NCBI GenBank assembly: GCA_016190985.1
Contig: JACPPI010000018.1
Location: 1-64,000, forward strand
DNA from: Opitutia bacterium
GTDB taxonomy: Bacteria > Verrucomicrobiota > Verrucomicrobiia > Opitutales > Opitutaceae
Reading direction: 5' to 3'
DNA: 64,000 nucleotides
Below are positions 52,413 through 60,947 of this stretch, in pieces. The notes below the pieces were generated by a model. That model searched no databases, was not told the origin of the DNA, and saw only the letters and a list, made by a program, of their open reading frames with translations. Made by a program: the position numbers and the translations under genes. Each line of letters begins with the position of its first letter. Positions within the stretch are counted from its first letter, which is position 1.

Positions 52413-54644
52413 ATGATCGTGGGCGTCCAGCCGCTGGCGGGTTTCGACAAGCTCCTGCACTACACCGTGCCGGAGGCGCTGCGCGCCGGCATGCGGCTCG
52501 GATCGCTGGTGCGCGTGCCGATCATGAATCGGTCGCACCTCGCCCTCGTGCTCGAAACCGACACGGCGCCCGATGTGCCGCTGGCGCGGCTGAAGGCGGT
52601 GAGCGGCGTGCTGCATGAGTTCCCGGCCCTGACCCCCGACCTGCTCGAACTGGCGCGCTGGATGCACAGCTACTACGCGGCGCGGATGGAGTCGGTGCTG
52701 GAGGCGATGATCCCGGCCGCGGTGCGCGACGGCGCGCGGCTCAAGGCGGAGAAATACCTCGAGGTGGTGCGCACTTTGGCGCCGGACGAACTGGCGGTGC
52801 TGGCCAAGAAGGCCCCGAAGCAGGCGAAGCTTTATGCTTTTCTGAAGCAGCAGTTCCAGCCGCAGAAGAAGTCCCTCGTGCTCGCCCGGCTCGGGACGAC
52901 GGCCGCGGTGGCCAGCGCCTTGGTCAAGCACGGGCTCATCCGCGAGGAGGCGCGCCACGTCGAGCGTGTGGCCTACGCCGACAACTGGACGGGCGGCGAG
53001 GTCGTCACCGGGCTGCCGCCGAAGCTGAACGACGAGCAGTCGGCGGTTGTAGCGGCCGTCGGCGAAAACCTGGCCAGAAAGAAATTTGCCACGCACCTGC
53101 TGCATGGCGTCACCGGCTCGGGCAAGACGGAGGTCTATCTCCGCGCGGTCGAGCAGGTGCTCGCGGCCGGCGGCAGCGCCATCTACCTCGTGCCGGAGGT
53201 CGCGCTCACGCCGCAGACCGTGGCGCGGCTGCGCGGGCGCTTCGAGTCGGCCGGGCACAAGACGGTCGTCTGGCACAGCCACCTCGGCGAGGGCGAACGG
53301 CTCGACGGCTGGACGGCGCTGGCCTCCGGCCGGGTGCGGGTGGTGGTCGGCGCGCGCTCGGCGGTGTTCGCCCCGGTGCGCGACCTGCGGCTCATCGTCG
53401 TGGACGAGGAGCACGAGCCGGCCTACAAGCAGGACGAGACGCCGCGCTACCACGGGCGCGACGTGGCGGTCTATCGCGCCAAGCTCGCGCACGCCGTCTG
53501 CCTGCTCGGCTCGGCCACGCCGTCGCTGGAGTCGTTCGCCAACGTGAAAGGCGGCAAATACCGGCTGAACACGCTGACGAGGCGCGTCGACGACAAGAAA
53601 ATGCCCGACATCCAGATCGTGGACATGCGCGTCGAGGCGATGCGTTCGCGCGGGCTGGTCACGCTGTCACGGCTGCTGGTGGACCACATGCACCAGCGCT
53701 TCGAGCGCAAGGAGCAGACGATCCTGTTCATCAACCGACGCGGCTATTCTTCGAGCATGCAGTGCCGGAAGTGCGGCCACGTGGAGCAATGCCCGCATTG
53801 CAGCGTGGCGATGACCTACCACCGGGCCGACGAGACGCTGAAGTGCCATCTCTGCGGGCACGAGCGCGGCGCTCCGGCGGTGTGCCCGGCCTGCGCGGCA
53901 CCCGACATCCGCTGGCGCGGCCTCGGCACGCAGCGCGTCGAGGAGGCGGTGCGGCGCGTGCTGCCCCGCGCGCGGCTGGAACGGATGGACACGGACACGA
54001 TGACGAAAAAACACCGGTTCCGGCAGATCCTCGGCGATTTCCGTGCCGGCAAGATCGACGTGCTCATCGGCACGCAGATGATCGGCAAGGGACTCGATTT
54101 TCCCAACGTGACGCTCGTCGGGCTGGTGGACGCGGACCTCTCGATGCACGTGCCGGACTTCCGGGCCAACGAGCGGACGTTCCAACTGCTCGTGCAGGTG
54201 GCGGGCCGGGCGGGGCGGGGTGACCGCTCCGGCGAGGTCGTCGTGCAGACCTTCACACCCAAGGCCGACGCCATCCAGTTTGCCAAGCGAGCGGATTTCG
54301 ACGGTTTCGCCGAAGCCGAGCTGGCCGTGCGCAGGAAGTTCGCCTATCCGCCCTACCGCCACCTCATCCACCACCTTTTCCGCGGACCGAACCCGGAGAA
54401 GATCCGCTTCTTCGCCGACCACTGGGTGAAGCAGGTGGAGAAAGCTCTTGGCGGCGCCGTGGAAATCCGCGGGCCGGTGCCGTCGCCGATCGAGAAGGTG
54501 AAGGACGAGTATCGCTTTCAGGTCTGGTATTTCTGCGCCCGGGCGACGAAGGTCGTGCCCGAGCTCGTGAAACTTCAAGCCACGGTCAAGTGGCCCGACG
54601 ACGTCATCCAGGTGCTCGACGTCGACCCGATGAGTTTGCTGTGA
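52413..54644 (+). CDS. priA: primosomal replication helicase PriA
   Basis: Restarts collapsed replication forks by loading the replicative helicase. The 743 residues include the N-terminal 3' DNA-binding domain (GFDKLLHYTVPEAL, GSLVRVP), Walker A HGVTGSGKTEVYL, VPEVALTPQT, VVGARSAVFAP, DEEHEPAYKQDE and the GSATPSLES motif. Zinc cysteines are in CRKCGHVEQCPHC, CHLCGHE and CPAC, then IGTQMIGKGLDFPNVTLV and QVAGRAGRG. The ATG follows TTGAGGCG. Full length. Confidence 0.97.
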   Translation: MIVGVQPLAGFDKLLHYTVPEALRAGMRLGSLVRVPIMNRSHLALVLETDTAPDVPLARLKAVSGVLHEFPALTPDLLELARWMHSYYAARMESVLEAMIPAAVRDGARLKAEKYLEVVRTLAPDELAVLAKKAPKQAKLYAFLKQQFQPQKKSLVLARLGTTAAVASALVKHGLIREEARHVERVAYADNWTGGEVVTGLPPKLNDEQSAVVAAVGENLARKKFATHLLHGVTGSGKTEVYLRAVEQVLAAGGSAIYLVPEVALTPQTVARLRGRFESAGHKTVVWHSHLGEGERLDGWTALASGRVRVVVGARSAVFAPVRDLRLIVVDEEHEPAYKQDETPRYHGRDVAVYRAKLAHAVCLLGSATPSLESFANVKGGKYRLNTLTRRVDDKKMPDIQIVDMRVEAMRSRGLVTLSRLLVDHMHQRFERKEQTILFINRRGYSSSMQCRKCGHVEQCPHCSVAMTYHRADETLKCHLCGHERGAPAVCPACAAPDIRWRGLGTQRVEEAVRRVLPRARLERMDTDTMTKKHRFRQILGDFRAGKIDVLIGTQMIGKGLDFPNVTLVGLVDADLSMHVPDFRANERTFQLLVQVAGRAGRGDRSGEVVVQTFTPKADAIQFAKRADFDGFAEAELAVRRKFAYPPYRHLIHHLFRGPNPEKIRFFADHWVKQVEKALGGAVEIRGPVPSPIEKVKDEYRFQVWYFCARATKVVPELVKLQATVKWPDDVIQVLDVDPMSLL

Positions 54645-54647
54645 GAT

Positions 54648-55235
54648 TTAGCCGGCGGGTGCAGCTGTGTCCTTCTTGATCTTGGTCCGCATCTTCTCGA
54701 TCAGCACCGGGAAACCCTCGTTGCGCAGGATTTTCAGGAACTGGGAGCGATAGACCGTCACCGTGGACAATTCGTCCCTGATCCAATCCTTGAGTTCGCA
54801 TTGGCCGCGTTCATCGCGGCTGAACACGAGAGTGAACTCCAGGGACAAATCCTTGGGATCGCGCGGACGACCGCTGAATTTCCGTTCGAACCAGCCGTCC
54901 GTCCGCCGCTCCTCAGCCCCCAGCGTTACCTCATAGGCTTTCAGCTCCCGCTGGAAGCGCTGAAAGGCATGATAGATCAGCTGGGCCATCAGGCCGGTGA
55001 ATCGCTTCTGTTCTGCCTCGGTAAGATTGCCCCATTGGCCTTTCAGCGAGGTGGCGGCCATAGTCTCGGTGTCGAAGAAAAAGGACCACTTGTGTTCGGG
55101 CAAGCCGACCACGTGCACCCGTTCTTCGCTGATCGGCGGGGCGGCATCGGGGGAAACAGGCTCCCCGGCTGCCCCGGGGCTGGCACCCCACAGCAGGGTG
55201 GCACCAAGCAGGGAGTGGGAAATGAATCGCGCCAT
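54648..55235 (-). CDS. exported protein of unknown function
   Basis: A 195-residue protein with a signal peptide (MARFISHSLLGATLLWGASPGAAG). The mature part has RVHVVGLPEHKWSFFFDTETMAATSLKGQW and LSLEFTLVFSRDERGQCELKDWIRDELSTVTVYRSQFLKILRN; I recognise no family. It ends three bases from the priA stop, convergent. The ATG chosen gives a sensible signal peptide; the longer frame does not. Confidence 0.65.
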   Translation of the reverse strand: MARFISHSLLGATLLWGASPGAAGEPVSPDAAPPISEERVHVVGLPEHKWSFFFDTETMAATSLKGQWGNLTEAEQKRFTGLMAQLIYHAFQRFQRELKAYEVTLGAEERRTDGWFERKFSGRPRDPKDLSLEFTLVFSRDERGQCELKDWIRDELSTVTVYRSQFLKILRNEGFPVLIEKMRTKIKKDTAAPAG

Positions 55236-55342
55236 GGCCAGACGGACGGAGGAATAATCCGTCACCGCACACCGGTCAAGCCGGCGGCAGTGACTCACTG
55301 CGGGCTTGCCGCGATTTCCCAATCCGGTGAACCTGTCGGCCA

Positions 55343-56767
55343 ATGCGGATCTACTTCATGGGCATAGGCGGGACGGCGATGGGCAACGCCGCGTTGCTGG
55401 CGCGCGCCGCCGGCCATGAAGTGCTGGGCGCGGACACCGGCGTCTATCCGCCCATGAGCACCGTGCTGGCGGCGGCGGGCATCGCGCTCCACGAGGGCTA
55501 CGATCCGGCGCGCCTCGAAAAACTTGCTCCCGACCTCGTGGTGGTCGGCAACGCCATGTCGCGCGGCAACCCCGAGGTCGAGTGGCTGCTCGACACCCGC
55601 GCGATACCCTTCACCTCGCTGCCGGCCTTCCTCTCCGACGCCGTCCTCGCGGTGCGCAAGAACATCGTCATCGCCGGCACCCACGGCAAGACGACCACGA
55701 CGGCGCTGACGGCCTTCCTGTTGCGCGAGAACGGCCGCGACCCCGGCTTCCTGATCGGCGGCGTGCCGCTCGATCCGCCGGCCGGCAGCCATCTCGGCAC
55801 GCTCGGCGACCCGTTTGTCATCGAGGGCGACGAATACGACAGCGCCTTCTTCGACAAGCGCAGCAAGTTCATCCACTACGTCCCGCACATCGCGGTGCTC
55901 AACAACCTCGAGTTCGACCACGCCGACATCTTCCGCGACCTGGCGGATGTGCAGCGGACGTTTTTCCACCTGACCCGCATCGTGCCGCGCAACGGCTGGA
56001 TCGTGCTCAACGGCGACGACGACAACCTCCGTGCCCTCGGGCCGCTGGCGTGGACGCGGGTCGTCCGCGTCGGCACGGGCGAGAGCAACGACCTCCACGT
56101 CGCCGGGTTTCGCGAGACGCCGGACAGCGCGTCATTCCGGCTGGTGTGGCAGGGCAAACCCTGGACTGAGGTCCGGTGGGCGCAGCCGGGCCTGTTCAAC
56201 GCCCGCAACGCCGCCATGGCGGCGCTCGCGGCCGGCCTCGCGCTTTTCCCCGACAACCCGAGCAAGCTGAAGCTGGACGCGCTGGCGAAATTCCGCGGCG
56301 TGAAGCGCCGCCAGGAGCTGCTGGTCAACACGCCGAAGCTCAAGGTCGTCGAGGATTTCGGCCACCATCCGACGGCGCTGGCGGAGACGCTGCAGTCGTT
56401 CCGCGCGCGCTTCCCGGGTCACATCATCCACGCGGCCTTCGAGCCGCGCAGCAACACCTCGCGGACGAAGGTGCTGCAGGCGGCCTTCATGCGCGCGCTG
56501 GCGCTGGCCGATGTCGTCTATCTCGGCGCCGTGGCGCGGCCGGAAAAGCTGAAGCCCGAGGAGCGTTTCGACGTGGAGGCGGTCATCCAGCATTTGGAGA
56601 CGCAGGGTGTGGACGGCTACACGGCGCCGACGCATGCGGCGTTGCTGGAAATCATCGCGGAGAACACGGCGGAGGAGACGGAGCGCCCGCAGCTCGTCGT
56701 CTTCTTCACCAACGGCTCCTTCGACGGGATCATCGGGAAGTTTGTCCAGGCGAATAGCAAGGTTTAG
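55343..56767 (+). CDS. mpl: UDP-MurNAc:L-Ala-gamma-D-Glu-meso-DAP ligase (Mpl)
   Basis: Peptidoglycan recycling ligase that joins recovered tripeptide to UDP-MurNAc. The 474 residues show YFMGIGGTAMGNAALLARAAGHEV, the ATP loop VIAGTHGKTTTTALTAFLL, IEGDEYDSAFFDKRSKF (the EYD segment distinguishes Mpl from MurC), LNNLEFDHADIF, VVEDFGHHPTALAETL and AAFEPRSNTSR. The stop TAG is the first codon of a family A repeat. It implies that this organism recycles its cell wall. Confidence 0.93.
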   Translation: MRIYFMGIGGTAMGNAALLARAAGHEVLGADTGVYPPMSTVLAAAGIALHEGYDPARLEKLAPDLVVVGNAMSRGNPEVEWLLDTRAIPFTSLPAFLSDAVLAVRKNIVIAGTHGKTTTTALTAFLLRENGRDPGFLIGGVPLDPPAGSHLGTLGDPFVIEGDEYDSAFFDKRSKFIHYVPHIAVLNNLEFDHADIFRDLADVQRTFFHLTRIVPRNGWIVLNGDDDNLRALGPLAWTRVVRVGTGESNDLHVAGFRETPDSASFRLVWQGKPWTEVRWAQPGLFNARNAAMAALAAGLALFPDNPSKLKLDALAKFRGVKRRQELLVNTPKLKVVEDFGHHPTALAETLQSFRARFPGHIIHAAFEPRSNTSRTKVLQAAFMRALALADVVYLGAVARPEKLKPEERFDVEAVIQHLETQGVDGYTAPTHAALLEIIAENTAEETERPQLVVFFTNGSFDGIIGKFVQANSKV

Positions 56768-56905
56768 CCACGGATGACACCGATGGGCACGGATCTGCGA
56801 TAGTGCTGCTTCGCTTCAGCCTTCGCCAAGGCTACGGCTGACGAGCCGTTCAGAAGGACAAGACAGGTAGATGGTCTTATCCGTGACCATCCGTCAAATC
56901 AGTGG
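56766..56905 (+). repeat. family A palindromic repeat with internal extra palindrome
   Basis: Left arm TAGCCACGGATGACACCGAT, GGGCACGGATC; right arm TTATCCGTGACCATCCGTCA, AATCAGTGGC. The loop contains CAGCCTTCGCCAAGGCTACG, GCTG, itself a separate palindromic repeat type. Confidence 0.75.
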
Positions 56906-56914
56906 CGAAAAAAC

Positions 56915-58339
56915 TCACTGCGCCTGCTTGGCGACCTTGAACTCGGCGGGCTTTTCGCCCTTGGGCAGGGCGAGCAGGTCGTAATCGTGGTAGCCCGTGA
57001 TCTTCACCTCGACAAACTGGCCCACGGGCAGTTCGCGCGGCACGTAAACACGGCCGTCGATGTCGGGCGCATCGGCTCCGCCGCGGGCGACGCCTGGCTC
57101 CTCGACGAGGACCTTCAGCGTCTTGCCGACGTAGCCCTTGCTGACCTCGGAGGCGATCTGCCGCTGCAAGCCCATCAGCGTGTGCCAGCGGGCTTCCTTG
57201 ATCTTGGCGGGAATCTGGTCGGGCATCTTGGCGCCGCGCGTGCCTTCCTCCTGCGAGTAGCGGAACACGCCGAGGCGCTCGAACTTCGTTTCGCGGATGA
57301 AGGCGCAGAGTTCGGCGACGTCGGCCTCGGTCTCCCCGGGGAAGCCGACGATGAAGGTGGTGCGGATCGCGATGCCCGGGATGCCGGCGCGGATGCGCCG
57401 GAGCAGGTCGCGGATGTAGTCGCCGCTCGTCTCGCGCTGCATGAGTTCAAGCATGTTGTCGCTGATGTGCTGGAGCGGGATGTCGATGTAGCGGGCCACC
57501 TTCGGGCACTCGGCGATGGTCTTGATCAGCTCGTCGCTCCAGTGGGCCGGGTGGGTGTAGAGCAGGCGGATCCAGAAATCGCCTTCGATGGAGTTGAGCT
57601 CACGGAGGAGGGTGGTGAGGGCGGTGCCGCGCGAGGAGTCGACCGGCGTGCGGGGATTCGGGCGCTGCTCCCAGGTGTCCATGCCGAAGAAGGTCGTGTC
57701 CTGCGAGATGAGGTTCAGCTCCTTGACGCCCTCCTGCACCAGCTGGCGGGCCTCGGCGACGACGCTCGCGACGGTGCGGCTGCGGTGGCGGCCGCGGATC
57801 TGCGGGATGATGCAGAAGGTGCATGGGTGGTTGCAGCCTTCCGCGATCTTGACGTAGGCAAAATGCCTCGGCGTGAGCCGAAACCGGGGCGTGTCGTAGT
57901 CGGGGATGTAGGTGGACTTGCCCTCGATGAAGACGGCCGGCGCCTCCTTCGCGGCGTCCTTGCCGCGCTCCTTGGCGTAGAGACCCTCGATGATCGGGAC
58001 GACCTTGGTGATCTGGTCGAGGCCGATGAAGGCGTCGACCTCGTCGTGCAGCGAGGTGGACAGATCCTTGGAGAAACGCTGCGACATGCAGCCGGCGACG
58101 ATGAGTTTCTGCTCCTTGCGGCGCTTCGTCATGCCGCGGTTCTGGTGGACCTCGAGGATGTGGCCGATCGACTCCTCCTTGGACGAGTCGATGAACGAGC
58201 AGGTGTTGACGATGACGACGTCGGCCCTCTCGGCCTCCGGGATGACGGCCATGCCCGCCTGGTGCAGGTGGCCGACCATGATCTCGCTATCGACGAGATT
58301 TTTCGCGCACCCGAGGGAGATGAGGCTGACCTTGATCAT
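56915..58339 (-). CDS. rimO: ribosomal protein S12 methylthiotransferase RimO
   Basis: Radical SAM enzyme that methylthiolates an Asp of ribosomal protein S12. The 474 residues show the UPF0004 domain with three Cys (SLGCAKNLVDSE, VNTCSFIDSSKEES, VAGCMSQRF), then the radical SAM cluster AEGCNHPCTFCIIPQIRG, NLISQDTTFFG, YIDIPLQHISDNML, IRTTFIVGFPGET and the TRAM tail. The QDTTF and PLQHI motifs favour RimO over MiaB. An in-frame ATG at 58369, inside a family B repeat, would add ten residues. Confidence 0.94.
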   Translation of the reverse strand: MIKVSLISLGCAKNLVDSEIMVGHLHQAGMAVIPEAERADVVIVNTCSFIDSSKEESIGHILEVHQNRGMTKRRKEQKLIVAGCMSQRFSKDLSTSLHDEVDAFIGLDQITKVVPIIEGLYAKERGKDAAKEAPAVFIEGKSTYIPDYDTPRFRLTPRHFAYVKIAEGCNHPCTFCIIPQIRGRHRSRTVASVVAEARQLVQEGVKELNLISQDTTFFGMDTWEQRPNPRTPVDSSRGTALTTLLRELNSIEGDFWIRLLYTHPAHWSDELIKTIAECPKVARYIDIPLQHISDNMLELMQRETSGDYIRDLLRRIRAGIPGIAIRTTFIVGFPGETEADVAELCAFIRETKFERLGVFRYSQEEGTRGAKMPDQIPAKIKEARWHTLMGLQRQIASEVSKGYVGKTLKVLVEEPGVARGGADAPDIDGRVYVPRELPVGQFVEVKITGYHDYDLLALPKGEKPAEFKVAKQAQ

Positions 58340-58364
58340 GGGCTGGCGGTGCTGCCACTGGCTT

Positions 58365-58450
58365 GTCATTCTGAACGCAGTGAAGAATCCACGGCGGCGA
58401 ACGTGATATCACCAGTGATCGGGTGGATTCTTCGCTCCGCTCAGAATGAC
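58365..58450 (+). repeat. family B palindromic repeat upstream of rimO
   Basis: GTCATTCTGAACGCAGTGAAG, AATCC on the left and TGGATTCTTCGCTCCGCTCA, GAATGACA on the right, with GATATCACCAGTGATC between. Confidence 0.85.
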
Positions 58451-58507
58451 AGGTGTTGCGGGCTGGGTGGCATGAGTGAACTCCGACAAGGAAAGGCTGA
58501 ATAAAAA

Positions 58508-58531
58508 ACGGCGGTCACAGACCGCCGCTGC
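58508..58531 (+). repeat. family D hairpin, partial copy
   Basis: ACGGCGGTCACAGACCGCCG matches half of the 39504-39555 repeat in inverse orientation. It lies downstream of the 33-residue basic protein gene. Confidence 0.65.
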
Positions 58532-58555
58532 AGCTCGAAGGCGGACGCAGCCGGG

Positions 58556-58657
58556 TTACTTCTTGGTCTTCATGGCCGCCTTGAGGCGGGCATTGCGGCG
58601 CTTGTGGTAGGCGAGGCGGCGTTTCTTTTTGATGTGCTTGTTGGTTTGTTGGCCCAT
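58556..58657 (-). CDS. tiny highly basic protein, possibly ribosome-associated
   Basis: A 33-residue protein, MGQQTNKHIKKKRRLAYHKR with RNARLKAAMKTKK, more than 40% Lys/Arg. I recall similar MGQQTNK-type small proteins in Verrucomicrobia, but cannot confirm that here. The composition suggests RNA or ribosome binding. The frame extends upstream, but that part has no basic pattern. No clear Shine-Dalgarno. Confidence 0.7.
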   Translation of the reverse strand: MGQQTNKHIKKKRRLAYHKRRNARLKAAMKTKK

Positions 58658-58753
58658 GGGAAGTGAAAGGTGAAGGGAGACTTGTGCCTGAAAGGCCGGC
58701 CCGGAGTCAAGCGGTGGATTGGCGAATTCCGCCCGCCGGTTCCGCAGCCCCAA

Positions 58754-58807
58754 GTAGTCTGTTAAACTACTTCTGTCGTCCTAAGCGTTGGTAGTTTAAT
58801 AGACTAC
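58754..58807 (+). repeat. inverted pair GTAGTCTGTTAAACTAC / GTAGTTTAATAGACTAC
   Basis: Two 17-base units in opposite orientation differ at one position and are 20 bases apart; each is itself nearly palindromic. They lie between the rhodanese gene and the small basic protein gene, both on the minus strand. Operator or terminator; undecided. Confidence 0.75.
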
Positions 58808-58828
58808 CAAGGCTCGGGGCGGGGTGCT

Positions 58829-59149
58829 TCAATAACGGGCCAGCGTCGGGTCGATCTGCTCCGCCCAGGCGTCGATGCCGCCGGCGACGTTGCGGACCTG
58901 CGCGAAGCCGTTGGCGCGGAGGTATTGGGTCACGCGCAGGCTGCGACCACCATGGTGGCACAACACCAGGATCAGGCGGTCGCGGGGCAGATCGGGCAGG
59001 GTTTCCGGGATCTGGCGCATCGGGATGTGCCGGCTGCCGGCCACGGCGCAGGTGGCGACCTCGAACGGCTCGCGGACATCAAGCACGATGGCGCCCTCGC
59101 GCAGGAGCTGCGCGGCGGTGGCAACGTCGGTTTCGAGCGGTGTGTCCAT
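58829..59149 (-). CDS. single-domain rhodanese
   Basis: Sulfurtransferase-like domain, 106 residues, with VLDVREPFEVATCAVAGSRHIPMRQI and the active-site Cys in LVLCHHGGRS, followed by NVAGGIDAWAEQIDP. It has the usual GlpE-type length, and CHHGGRS is a common active-loop form. The ATG gives MDTPLET. No neighbour indicates a specific sulfur pathway. Confidence 0.92.
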   Translation of the reverse strand: MDTPLETDVATAAQLLREGAIVLDVREPFEVATCAVAGSRHIPMRQIPETLPDLPRDRLILVLCHHGGRSLRVTQYLRANGFAQVRNVAGGIDAWAEQIDPTLARY

Positions 59150-59300
59150 GCGGCGGGTCGCGGAACATGGGTGGGGCGGTCGGAAAAGCAACCTTCGTTC
59201 TGTCGCGAAACAGGCATGAGGTGGAACGCGGCCTCTGGACGCGTTTTCGGGCGCGAGGTGCAACCCGTCCGGTGGCCGGGTTGCACCCAATATGCCGTTG

Positions 59301-59319
59301 ACCCCGGCAGGGCCGGGGT
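59301..59319 (+). promoter_or_regulatory. perfect hairpin in the manC leader
   Basis: ACCCCGGC, loop AGG, GCCGGGGT, ending 13 bases before the ATG at 59333. It could mask the start or slow initiation. Role unknown. Confidence 0.4.
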
Positions 59320-59332
59320 TGTCGTTAGCGCC

Positions 59333-60421
59333 ATGCCCGAAAGATTTGTTGTCATCATGGCCGGGGGCCGCGGGGAGCGGTTCTGGCCGCAAAGCCGTGA
59401 AGCCACCCCCAAGCACCTGCTCCCCATCGTCGGCGACAAACCCATGCTGGCCCAGACGGTGGACCGGGTCGCCGGCGTTGTGCCGCTAGCGAACATCTTT
59501 GTCCTCACCACGCAGGCCCAGCTCGCCGGCTGCCGCGCCGCCTGCCCCGGCCTGCCGGCGGCCAACATCGTCGCCGAGCCGATGGGGCGCGATACCGCGG
59601 CCGCGACCGGCCTGGCGATGCTGCTCGTCAAGCAGCGCAACCCCGCGGCGGCCTTCGCCATGCTGCCGGCCGACCATGTGATCCACGACACCGCCGAATA
59701 CGCGAAGCTGCTCCAGGTGGCGTTCGAGTCCGCCGAGTCGGCCGATGTGCTGGTCACCCTCGGCATCAAGCCCGCCACACCCGAGACGGGCTTCGGCTAC
59801 ATCCAGCAATCCGGTCCATGGAAAAAGATCGGGGGCCGCGGCGTGATGGCTGTGAAGCGCTTTGTCGAGAAGCCGGATCTGGAGACCGCCAAGGGTTATC
59901 TGGCGTCTGGTGACTATTACTGGAACGCCGGCATGTTTGTCTGGCGCGTGCCGGTAGTCGAGGCGGCGTTCAAGGCGCACGCGGCCAAACTCTACGCCGG
60001 GCTGCAGAAAGTCGAGTCCGCGGTCAAGAGCAGCGGCCAATGGGATGCGGCGCTCGCGGCCCTTTACCCGACGCTGCCGAGAATTTCCGTCGACTACGCC
60101 CTGATGGAGAAGTCCACCAATGTGGTCGTGGTGCCGGCGACCTTTGACTGGGACGATGTCGGCGCGTGGCCGGCCATCGCCAAGCATTTCACGCCCGATG
60201 CCGACGGCAACGTCCTGCGCGGCCTGGCCATGGTCGAAGGCGGCGCCAACAACATCGTTGTGAGCGACGACCGCCATCTGACCGCCGTGGTCGGCGCGAG
60301 CGACCTAGTGGTGGTGCACACGGCCGAGGCGACGCTGGTGTGCCCGAAGGACCGGGCGCAGGAGATCAAGGCGCTGCTCGAGCGGCTGAAACAGGATCCG
60401 GCGAAGACGAAGTTCCTCTGA
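59333..60421 (+). CDS. manC: mannose-1-phosphate guanylyltransferase
   Basis: Makes GDP-mannose for polysaccharides. The 362 residues show FVVIMAGGRGERFWPQSREATPKHLLPI, VAEPMGRDTAAATGLA, MLPADHVI, TPETGFGYIQ, FVEKPDLETAKGYLASGDYYWNAGMFVWR and FDWDDVGAW. The isomerase half of bifunctional ManC is absent. ruvX follows after five bases. Confidence 0.93.
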   Translation: MPERFVVIMAGGRGERFWPQSREATPKHLLPIVGDKPMLAQTVDRVAGVVPLANIFVLTTQAQLAGCRAACPGLPAANIVAEPMGRDTAAATGLAMLLVKQRNPAAAFAMLPADHVIHDTAEYAKLLQVAFESAESADVLVTLGIKPATPETGFGYIQQSGPWKKIGGRGVMAVKRFVEKPDLETAKGYLASGDYYWNAGMFVWRVPVVEAAFKAHAAKLYAGLQKVESAVKSSGQWDAALAALYPTLPRISVDYALMEKSTNVVVVPATFDWDDVGAWPAIAKHFTPDADGNVLRGLAMVEGGANNIVVSDDRHLTAVVGASDLVVVHTAEATLVCPKDRAQEIKALLERLKQDPAKTKFL

Positions 60422-60426
60422 GCGCC

Positions 60427-60858
60427 ATGCGCTGCCTGGGCATCGATTACGGCACGAAGCGCCTCGGTCTCGCCCACGGTGACGACCTCGGGGTGGCCAC
60501 GCCCTTGCCCGCGCTGACCGACGCCAACGAGGCCGCGCGCTGGGCGAAGCTCGGCGAGTTGATCAAGCAACGGCACATCACCGACCTCGTGCTCGGCTAT
60601 CCCTACAACATGGACGGCTCCGCCGGCTTCAAGGCGAAGGAGGTCGACGCCTTTGCCGCGAAACTGAAAGCGGCCTTCGGGCTCCCCGTGCATCTCGTGG
60701 ACGAGACACTGACGAGCAGCGAGGCCGAATCGTCGATTGCCAAGAAGGACCGGCGCGGGGTGCGCGACTCAGGCCTGGTCGACTCGCGCGCTGCGTGCCT
60801 GATCCTGCAGGATTTCCTCGATCAGAAGCATCCTCCGCAAATTCCCCATCAGGACTGA
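60427..60858 (+). CDS. ruvX: Holliday junction resolvase-like protein YqgF/RuvX
   Basis: RNase H-like nuclease involved in pre-16S rRNA maturation (also called putative Holliday junction resolvase). The 143 residues show CLGIDYGTKRLGLAHGDD (catalytic Asp), DLVLGYPYNMDGS, VHLVDETLTSSEAES (Glu) and GLVDSRAACLILQDFLD (Asp). It ends before a family A repeat and truA. Confidence 0.93.
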   Translation: MRCLGIDYGTKRLGLAHGDDLGVATPLPALTDANEAARWAKLGELIKQRHITDLVLGYPYNMDGSAGFKAKEVDAFAAKLKAAFGLPVHLVDETLTSSEAESSIAKKDRRGVRDSGLVDSRAACLILQDFLDQKHPPQIPHQD

Positions 60859-60871
60859 CCGATGCTTTTGG

Positions 60872-60947
60872 CCACGGATTACTCGGATGGACACGGATGA
60901 AGAAGGAATCTATCCGTGATAGTCCGTGAAATCCGTGGTGAAAGAAA
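60872..60947 (+). repeat. family A palindromic repeat providing the truA start
   Basis: TTTTGGCCACGGATTACTCG, GATGGACACGGAT in the left arm; ATCCGTGATAGTCCGTGAAA, TCCGTGGTGAAAGAA in the right. The right arm contains the three GTG codons available for truA. Confidence 0.85.
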
